From an uncultured Solimonas sp. (GTDB taxonomy: Bacteria > Pseudomonadota > Gammaproteobacteria > Nevskiales > Nevskiaceae), in NCBI GenBank assembly GCA_946478985.1, contig CAMLDZ010000043.1, forward strand, positions 1 through 24,159: a stretch of DNA of 24,159 nt. The letters run 5' to 3'. How positions within the stretch are numbered: the stretch's first letter is position 1; every line of letters begins with the position of its first letter. This document shows positions 17,685-24,159 of this stretch, piece by piece. The translations under genes and the position numbers were made by a program. The notes beneath the pieces were generated by a model. The model saw only the letters and a list, made by a program, of their open reading frames with translations, was not told the origin of the DNA and made no database searches.

Positions 17685-20066
17685 ATGTTCAAGGCTAAAC
17701 CCCACGCGACAGACGAAGCAGCCGGCCCCGGCTGGCTGGAGCGTCTGCCGCGCGAAGCGGCGATGCTCGGCTGTCTCGGCCTCGCGCTGTTCCTGCTGGT
17801 CACCCTGGCCAGTTTCAATCCCGATGATCCCGGCTGGTCATCGTCCGGCACGGGCGGCCCCGTTCACAATCTTGCCGGTCCGATCGGCGCCTGGATTGCC
17901 GACGTGCTGCTGTCGCTGTGCGGCTATGTCGCCTTTCTGCTGCCCTGGGCGGTGCTGCTGGTCGGTGTGCGCATCTTCAGCGAGGCCGAACCCGGGGCAG
18001 CGATGCCCCGCGGCGTGCGCGTCGCTGCGTGGGCGGTCTTGCTGGTGACGCTGGCGGCGCTGGCGGCGCAGCACATCGGCGCTTCGCCGACCTGGGCGCC
18101 GCAGGGCAGCGGCGGCATCGCCGGCCGCGCGGTGATCGACGGCCTGCGCGCGGTGATCGGCGGCTTTGGCGCCAACCTGCTGCTGCTCACCCTGCTGGTC
18201 GTCGCGGCGCCGCTGGCGCTGACCTTCTCGTGGCTGGCGGTGCTCGACCGCGTCGGCAACTGGGTATTCGCACTGGCGGCGCGCGGTTTCGAGAAACGCG
18301 CGAGCGGTGCCGCCGAAGCGGCTGCAGCCGAAGCCGAGGCCGGAGCGGCGGCGCCAGTCGCCCGCGCGGAACCGCAGTTCGGTGCGCCTGCTGCTTTACC
18401 CGCGGAGTCGGCGCCGGCGCGCGAGAAGCGCAGGCGCAAGGCGCCGACACTGGCGGACAGCGACGAGGAACAGCTGGCCTTGCTGCCGGAACCGCCGGCC
18501 GCCCGCGCGGCTGCGCCCGCTGTGGCGCGCGCCAAGAGCGAGGCGGTGTCGGTGCCGGCCTTCGATGGCGACCCGCTGCCGCCGGTGACGATGCTCGATC
18601 CGCCGCGTCCATCCGGCCGCCACTACACGCCGGAGGAGCTGGAGCGGCTGTCGCGTGACGTCGAGCGGCATCTGGAATCGTTCGGCGTGCGCGCGCAGGT
18701 CGTCGCGGCGACGCCGGGCCCGGTGATCACGCGCTTCGAGATCCAGCCGGCGCCGGGCGTGAAGGGCTCGCAGATCACCAATCTGTCGCGCGATCTGGCG
18801 CGCTCCCTGTCGGTGTCCAGCGTGCGCGTGATCGAGGTCATCCAGGGCAAGTCGGTGGTCGGCCTGGAGATCCCCAACCACAAGCGCGAAATGGTCAGCT
18901 TCCGCGAGATCATCGATTCGGCCGAGTACCGCAATTCGCCGTCGCCGCTGACGCTGGCGCTGGGCAAGGACATCGCCGGCAATCCGGTGACCTTCGATCT
19001 GGCCAAGATGCCGCACCTGCTGGTTGCCGGTACCACCGGCTCGGGCAAGTCGGTGGCGATCAACGGCATGATCCTGTCGATGCTGTTCAAGGCGACGGCC
19101 GATCAGGTGCGCCTGATCTTCATCGACCCGAAGATGCTGGAGCTGTCGGTCTACGAGGGCATCCCGCACCTGCTGACACCGGTGGTCACCGACATGAAGG
19201 ACGCCGCCAACGCCCTGCGCTGGTGTGTGGCCGAGATGGAACGTCGCTATCGACTGATGTCGGCGCTGGGCGTCCGCAATCTGGCCGGTCTCAACCGCAA
19301 GCTCGAAGACGCGGCCGCAGCCGGCGAGCCGATCCGCGATCCGCTGCACAACCCCAGTCAGGACCTGTTCGACCCGGACGCCGGCATTCCGCAAGCCAAA
19401 CTGCTGGAGGCGCTGCCCCATATCGTCGTCGTCATCGACGAGCTTGCCGACATGATGATGGTGGTGGGCAAGAAGGTCGAAGAACTGATCGCGCGCATCG
19501 CGCAGAAGGCGCGTGCCGCCGGCATTCATCTGATCGTCGCCACGCAGCGGCCGAGCGTCGACGTCATCACCGGCCTGATCAAGGCCAATATTCCGTCGCG
19601 TCTGGCGTTCTCGGTCGGTTCGCGCATCGACTCGCGCACCATCCTCGACGAGATGGGCGCCGAAACCCTGCTGGGCCACGGCGACGGCCTGTTCCGGCCG
19701 ATCGGCGCGAGCCGGCTCGATCGCGTCCACGGCGCCTTCGTCGACGATCACGAAGTGCACAAGGTCGTCGCCTATCTCAAGCAGGTCGGCGAGCCGCGCT
19801 ACATCGAGGACATTTGCGCCGAGGAGGCGCCGAGCGGCCCGGCCGAGGGCAGCGGCGACGATGCCGAGGCCGATCCGCTCTACGATCAGGCGGTGGCCAT
19901 GGTGCTGGAAACGCGCAAGGCCTCGGTATCCTGGGTGCAGCGCCGGCTGAAGATCGGCTACAACCGCGCCGCGCGGATGGTGGAGCAGATGGAAGCCGCC
20001 GGCATCGTCGGGCCGAGCGGTCCGGGCGGCAATCGTGAAATCCTCGCGCCGGGCGGGCGGGACTGA
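17685..20066 (+). CDS. ftsK: DNA translocase FtsK
   Basis: FtsK is the septal DNA pump that clears the chromosome terminus and activates XerCD at dif. The 793-residue protein is of the short-linker type found in Pseudomonas and Xanthomonas. About four membrane segments occupy residues 25-190 (for example [24 protein letters not shown]). An Ala/Glu/Arg-rich linker runs from about 200 to 300. The alpha/beta motor follows, with [23 protein letters not shown], Walker A GTTGSGKS (449-456) and Walker [13 protein letters not shown] (Asp585/Glu586), then [18 protein letters not shown]. The C-terminal gamma winged helix ([36 protein letters not shown]) reads KOPS sequences. The ATG at 17685 has no clear ribosome binding site. 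lolA follows after 72 bases. Confidence 0.96.
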   Translation: MFKAKPHATDEAAGPGWLERLPREAAMLGCLGLALFLLVTLASFNPDDPGWSSSGTGGPVHNLAGPIGAWIADVLLSLCGYVAFLLPWAVLLVGVRIFSEAEPGAAMPRGVRVAAWAVLLVTLAALAAQHIGASPTWAPQGSGGIAGRAVIDGLRAVIGGFGANLLLLTLLVVAAPLALTFSWLAVLDRVGNWVFALAARGFEKRASGAAEAAAAEAEAGAAAPVARAEPQFGAPAALPAESAPAREKRRRKAPTLADSDEEQLALLPEPPAARAAAPAVARAKSEAVSVPAFDGDPLPPVTMLDPPRPSGRHYTPEELERLSRDVERHLESFGVRAQVVAATPGPVITRFEIQPAPGVKGSQITNLSRDLARSLSVSSVRVIEVIQGKSVVGLEIPNHKREMVSFREIIDSAEYRNSPSPLTLALGKDIAGNPVTFDLAKMPHLLVAGTTGSGKSVAINGMILSMLFKATADQVRLIFIDPKMLELSVYEGIPHLLTPVVTDMKDAANALRWCVAEMERRYRLMSALGVRNLAGLNRKLEDAAAAGEPIRDPLHNPSQDLFDPDAGIPQAKLLEALPHIVVVIDELADMMMVVGKKVEELIARIAQKARAAGIHLIVATQRPSVDVITGLIKANIPSRLAFSVGSRIDSRTILDEMGAETLLGHGDGLFRPIGASRLDRVHGAFVDDHEVHKVVAYLKQVGEPRYIEDICAEEAPSGPAEGSGDDAEADPLYDQAVAMVLETRKASVSWVQRRLKIGYNRAARMVEQMEAAGIVGPSGPGGNREILAPGGRD

Positions 20067-20075
20067 GGCGCGAGT

Positions 20076-20094
20076 CACGGCCGGTTCAGCCGTG
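20076..20094 (+). other. Small hairpin in the ftsK-lolA gap
   Basis: CACGGC (20076-20081) pairs with GCCGTG (20089-20094) around a seven-base loop, ten bases after the ftsK stop. A further short inverted repeat, ACAGT/GCAG/ACTGT, follows near 20101-20114. There is no T-tract, so read-through into lolA is likely. Confidence 0.3.
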
Positions 20095-20138
20095 CCGCCG
20101 ACAGTGCAGACTGTGCATTTCTTCCGAAAAGAATCCTG

Positions 20139-20774
20139 ATGAGTGACCTGCGATCGCTGTTCGCCGCCTTGAGTCTGTTGCTGGCGCTGCCGGCGGTCGC
20201 CGGCCCTGCCGACGACGCGCTGCGCCGCTTCGCCGACGGGGTGCAAACCCTGAGCGCGCGGTTCGAGCAAACCCAGCTCGACGAGCATGGCGACACCGTC
20301 GCGCGGCGCAGCGGCAGCTTCGAGCTGTCGCGGCCCGGCCGGTTCCGCTGGACCTACGACAAGCCCTACGAGCAGCTGATGGTCTGCGACGGCGACAGGA
20401 TCTGGAACTACGAGCCGGATCTGGCGCAGGTGACGGTGCGGCCGGCCGATGTGGTGCTCAAGGGCACGCCGGCGGCGCTGCTGGCGCAGAAGGCTTCGCT
20501 GGGCGATGCCTTCATCGTCGAATCCGGTGGCAGGCAGGAGGGCGCCGATGTCGTGCGCCTCAAGCCCAGGGGCGATGCGCAGAACAGCGACTTTCAGTCG
20601 ATAGAGCTGTGGCTGCAGAGCGGCGTGCCGGTGCGCCTGCGTTTCTTCGATGCGATCGGTGGCAATACCGAAGTGCGCTTCACGGACATCAAGACCGGCG
20701 TCAAGCTCGACGCCGGGCGCTTCCGATTCGCGCCGCCCAAGGGCACGGAAGTCATCGACAGCGAGCAGAACTGA
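20139..20774 (+). CDS. lolA: Outer-membrane lipoprotein carrier protein LolA
   Basis: LolA is the periplasmic chaperone that takes lipoproteins from LolCDE at the inner membrane to LolB at the outer membrane. The 211-residue protein has a signal peptide (LFAALSLLLALPAVA, cleavage likely after Ala21). The mature domain shows the LolA pattern: LSARFEQTQLDEHGD, RRSGSFELSRPGRFRWTYDKPYEQLMVCDGDRIWNYEPDLAQVTVRP and TPAALLAQ. FQSIELWLQSGVPVRLRFFDAIGGNTEVRFTDIKTG and FRFAPPKGTEVID follow. It lies between ftsK and rarA, the usual place in gammaproteobacteria. rarA starts 11 bases after its stop, implying co-transcription. Confidence 0.95.
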   Translation: MSDLRSLFAALSLLLALPAVAGPADDALRRFADGVQTLSARFEQTQLDEHGDTVARRSGSFELSRPGRFRWTYDKPYEQLMVCDGDRIWNYEPDLAQVTVRPADVVLKGTPAALLAQKASLGDAFIVESGGRQEGADVVRLKPRGDAQNSDFQSIELWLQSGVPVRLRFFDAIGGNTEVRFTDIKTGVKLDAGRFRFAPPKGTEVIDSEQN

Positions 20775-20785
20775 GCGGCTCCGGC

Positions 20786-22138
20786 ATGGCGGCGAACCCT
20801 CGGGCCGGTGTGGAACGTCGCCACGACGCATCGCAGCCGCTGGCCGAGCGGATGCGACCGCGTACGCTGGATGAAGTCTTCGGCCAGGACCATCTGCTCG
20901 GCGCCGGCGCGCCGCTGCGCGTGTTGCTGGAAGCCGGCAAAGTGCCGTCGATGGTGTTCTGGGGCCCGCCGGGCGTCGGCAAGACCACGCTGGCGCGGCT
21001 GATCGCGCAGTACACCGAGGCCGAGTTCCTGACGCTGTCGGCAGTGCTCGCCGGCGTCAAGGAGATCCGCGAGGCGGTCGCCCACGCCAAGGCGCTGCGC
21101 GAGGGTCTGGCCCCGCGCCGCACCGTACTGTTCATCGACGAGATCCACCGCTTCAACAAGAGCCAGCAGGATGCGCTGCTGCCCTTCGTCGAGGATGGAA
21201 CGATCACGCTGATCGGCGCGACGACGGAGAATCCCTCGTTCGAACTCAATGCGGCGCTGCTGTCGCGGCTGCGCGTGTTCGTACTGCGCTCGCTCGACGC
21301 GGCGCCGATCCGCGAGCTGATGCTGCGCGCGCTACGCGATCCGCAGCGCGGCCTGGGTCTGGCCGAGGACACGCTGCCGGCAGCCTGGCTCGATCGCCTG
21401 GCCGACGTCGCCGACGGCGACGCGCGGCGCAGTCTGGTGTTGCTGGAGACCGCCAGCGAGCTGCTGCGCGCGCAGGGCGACGCTGCGGGTACGGCGCCCG
21501 ACGACAGTCTGCTGGAACGCCTGCTCGGCAAGGGGCTGCGCCGCTTCGACAAGCAGGGCGAGAATTTCTACGACCAGATCTCGGCGCTGCACAAGTCGGT
21601 ACGCGGTTCGGATCCGGATGCGGCGCTGTACTGGTTCGCGCGCATGCTCGACGGCGGTGTCGATCCCATCTACCTGGCGCGCCGCATCACGCGGATGGCA
21701 GTCGAGGACATCGGCCTGGCCGATCCGCGCGCGCAGCAGCTCTGCGTCGACGCCTGGAACATCTACGAGCGCCTGGGCAGCCCGGAAGGCGAACTGGCGC
21801 TGGCGCAGGCGCTGGTCTACCTGGCCTGCGCCCCGAAGAGCAATGCCGTCTACGCCGCCTACAACGCGGCGCGCGCGCTGGTCGAGCAGACCGGCAGCCT
21901 GGAAGTGCCGATGCACATCCGCAACGCGCCGACCAAACTCATGAAGGACCTCGGCTACGGCAGCGGCTATCGCTACGACCACGACGAGAGCGGCGCCGTC
22001 GCCGCCGGCCAGCAGTTCCTGCCGGACCGGCTGCGCGGTACCGAGCTGTACACGCCAGTGGCGCGAGGGCTGGAGATCAAGATCGGCGAGCGGCTGGCGC
22101 AGTTGCGCGCGCAGCGCGGCAAGCCGGCGGGTCCTTGA
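20786..22138 (+). CDS. rarA: Replication-associated recombination protein RarA (MgsA)
   Basis: RarA is a tetrameric AAA+ ATPase related to clamp loaders and RuvB that acts at stalled forks and single-stranded gaps. The 450-residue protein has LAERMRPRTLDEVFGQDHLLGAG, Walker A GPPGVGKT (60-67) and Walker B LFIDEIHRFNKSQQDALLPFVEDG (Asp118/Glu119). The sensor GATTENPSFELNAALLSRLRV is present. The C-terminal tetramerisation part contains KQGENFYDQISALHKSVRGSDPDAALYWFARML, YLACAPKSNAVYAAYNAARA and HIRNAPTKLMKDLGYG. I chose the ATG at 20786, which gives the usual length; the open frame extends further upstream but would overlap lolA by over 160 bases. Confidence 0.95.
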   Translation: MAANPRAGVERRHDASQPLAERMRPRTLDEVFGQDHLLGAGAPLRVLLEAGKVPSMVFWGPPGVGKTTLARLIAQYTEAEFLTLSAVLAGVKEIREAVAHAKALREGLAPRRTVLFIDEIHRFNKSQQDALLPFVEDGTITLIGATTENPSFELNAALLSRLRVFVLRSLDAAPIRELMLRALRDPQRGLGLAEDTLPAAWLDRLADVADGDARRSLVLLETASELLRAQGDAAGTAPDDSLLERLLGKGLRRFDKQGENFYDQISALHKSVRGSDPDAALYWFARMLDGGVDPIYLARRITRMAVEDIGLADPRAQQLCVDAWNIYERLGSPEGELALAQALVYLACAPKSNAVYAAYNAARALVEQTGSLEVPMHIRNAPTKLMKDLGYGSGYRYDHDESGAVAAGQQFLPDRLRGTELYTPVARGLEIKIGERLAQLRAQRGKPAGP

Positions 22139-22169
22139 CGCCGCGCATGTCGGCGCCGGCGCGAATCTT

Positions 22170-22175
22170 TAGAAT
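22170..22175 (+). promoter_or_regulatory. Likely -10 box of serS
   Basis: TAGAAT lies in the 71-base gap between rarA and serS and would give a leader of about 28 bases. TTGACG at 22135-22140 is a -35-like hexamer, but the 29-base spacing is too long to pair with it. Confidence 0.4.
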
Positions 22176-22191
22176 GCGCCTTCCTTTTTGA

Positions 22192-23487
<1,296 letters not shown>

Positions 23488-23510
23488 GGCGGCACGCCGC
23501 GGTGCAACAG

Positions 23511-23540
23511 AAAACGGCGCGGAAGTCTCCGCGCCGTTTT
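23511..23540. terminator. Bidirectional intrinsic terminator after serS
   Basis: AAAACGGCGCGGA (23511-23523) and TCCGCGCCGTTTT (23528-23540) form a perfect 13-bp stem with loop AGTC, followed by one more T and a C. Read on the minus strand the stem ends in TTTTCTG. It lies between serS and the convergent 88-residue gene and can serve both. Confidence 0.9.
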
Positions 23541-23560
23541 TCGTTTTCGCGCTGCGAACC

Positions 23561-23827
23561 TCAGCGGCGGCTGCGTTCGATCTTGCTGAAGTGATCGCGC
23601 AGGCCGGCGATCGGGCCGCCCAGCTGGGTTTCGCTGGTCGGCAGCGAGGCGGTCGGATTGCTCGCCGGGATCAGCGCGCCATAGTCGATGCCGAGACCCG
23701 CGCTGCCACTGCTGCCGCTTGATCCGCTGCTGCTGCCACCGGAGCCGCTGCTGGTCTGCGCCGCGGCCAGGCCGGAGGCGGCGAGGCCCAGGGCGGCACA
23801 GCCGGCGATGAGAATCTGCTTGTTCAT
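23561..23827 (-). CDS. Small exported Ser/Gly-rich protein, function unknown
   Basis: I do not recognise a family. The 88-residue product has a signal peptide (MNKQILIAGCAALGLAASGL, likely cut after Ala23). The Cys at position 10 lies too close to the N terminus for a convincing lipobox. The next 20 residues are nearly all Ser and Gly (GSGGSSSGSSGSSGSAG), then LGIDYGALIPASNPTASLPTSETQLGGPIAGLRDHF and a basic end, KIERSRR. The mature protein would be only about 65 residues and largely disordered, so a surface linker, scaffold or partner of the neighbouring barrel is conceivable; none is shown. An ACAGGAG ribosome binding site precedes the ATG. It follows the barrel gene by 21 bases, so the two are probably co-transcribed. 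Confidence 0.7.
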   Translation of the reverse strand: MNKQILIAGCAALGLAASGLAAAQTSSGSGGSSSGSSGSSGSAGLGIDYGALIPASNPTASLPTSETQLGGPIAGLRDHFSKIERSRR

Positions 23828-23848
23828 GTCGATGCTCCTGTCAGGCCA

Positions 23849-24159
23849 TCAAAGGAAGCTGAAGCCGTAACCGATCGAGCCGGCGAATTCGGTGCTGCCG
23901 CCGTAACGCTCGCCGAGGTTGGTGGCGCCCAGCGTCACCGTCAGGCCATAGCTGCGGAACGGCGCGAACGAGACGGCCGCGTTGGCGAAGCGGCCGGTGT
24001 ATTCGCCGATCAGCGAGATCTGCGGCGTGAAATACAGCGCGCCGGAGCCGAACAGCGCGGCGCCCTTTTCGCCCGGCTCGTTGTAAAGCTGGTCGCCGAC
24101 GCCAAGGTTGAGCACCGCCGCCATCGAGCCCAGCGGCACCATCTTGCTGGCCACGGCAT
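23849..24159 (-). CDS. Probable outer-membrane beta-barrel protein, C-terminal part (partial)
   Basis: The frame is open to the right edge, so only the last 103 or so residues are present. A GTG at 24154 is an internal codon rather than a likely start. The sequence alternates hydrophobic and polar residues in strands of 8-12 with many Gly and aromatic residues: AAVLNLGVGDQLY, AALFGSGALYFTPQISLIGEYTGR, NAAVSFAPFRSYGLTVTLGATNLG and FAGSIGYGFSFL. This is typical of transmembrane beta-hairpins, and the end with aromatic/aliphatic residues resembles the C-terminal signal of barrel proteins. The family cannot be named from this fragment. It is the upstream neighbour of the small Ser/Gly-rich gene. 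Confidence 0.65.
   Translation of the reverse strand, partial: AVASKMVPLGSMAAVLNLGVGDQLYNEPGEKGAALFGSGALYFTPQISLIGEYTGRFANAAVSFAPFRSYGLTVTLGATNLGERYGGSTEFAGSIGYGFSFL

Noticed and set aside
20609..20785. Longer RarA reading starting inside lolA
   Set aside because: It would overlap lolA by 166 bases and add about 59 unconserved residues; ATG at 20786 gives the family length.
18396..20831. 811-codon minus-strand frame opposite ftsK and lolA
   Set aside because: It is rich in Arg, His, Gln, Asp and Gly in the pattern produced by reading GC-rich genes backwards, has no domain, and lies wholly opposite FtsK/LolA, whose motifs are certain.
22135..22175. TTGACG paired with TAGAAT as a serS promoter
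   Set aside because: The 29-base spacing is far outside the 16-18 range, so only the -10 box was kept.
23675..23765. Repeated GCTGCC-type bases as a possible tandem repeat or CRISPR
   Set aside because: They encode the Ser/Gly tract of the 88-residue protein; spacing is irregular and there are no spacers.

Overview
The window reads as chromosomal core sequence from a GC-rich gammaproteobacterium. The order clpS-clpA-infA-bpt-aat ... ftsK-lolA-rarA-serS and the divergent rne/rluC pair are typical of Pseudomonas- and Xanthomonadales/Nevskiales-type genomes. The type II secretion genes, TTG/GTG starts and high-GC codon use would fit the Nevskiales (Solimonas/Nevskia-like), but the genus is a guess. 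I see no rRNA, tRNA, insertion sequence, prophage or CRISPR array, and no gap between genes exceeds 300 bases.

Layout. 1-404 (-): start of RNase E, with a leader that may hold an upstream ORF. 671-2310 (+): rluC and a Gph-like HAD phosphatase, which runs tail to tail into yceF (Maf, -). 2894-4779 (+): a well-formed sigma70 promoter, then yceD-rpmF-plsX. The usual fab genes do not follow; glucokinase (glk) does. 5846-12377 (-): a compact secretion operon gspC-gspD-gspE-gspF with a TauE/SafE-family membrane protein coupled to its end. The pseudopilin genes gspG-K and gspL-N are absent. 12563-15269 (+): clpS-clpA. 15329-17550 (-): infA, bpt, aat and a 111-residue protein of unknown function. 17685-23487 (+): ftsK, lolA, rarA, serS. 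23561-24159 (-): a small Ser/Gly-rich exported protein behind the 3' end of a probable beta-barrel protein.

How the genes work together. ClpS, ClpA, Bpt and Aat make up nearly all of the bacterial N-degron pathway: two leucyl/phenylalanyl tagging enzymes, the recognition adaptor and the unfoldase. Only ClpP is missing. yceD-rpmF-plsX joins ribosome assembly to phospholipid synthesis. GspC/D/E/F give the clamp, outer-membrane channel, ATPase and inner-membrane platform of a type II secretion system whose pilus parts must lie elsewhere. ftsK, lolA, rarA and serS serve chromosome segregation, lipoprotein traffic, replication-fork maintenance and translation.

I found no convincing new multi-gene system. 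The items most worth checking are a leader ORF with a good Shine-Dalgarno overlapping the rne start, a perfect 20-bp palindrome shared by two convergent stop codons, a REP-like structured element inside the gsp operon, likely leaderless transcripts for gspC and clpS, the uncharacterised gene where trxB often lies, and the small secreted/beta-barrel pair at the right edge.
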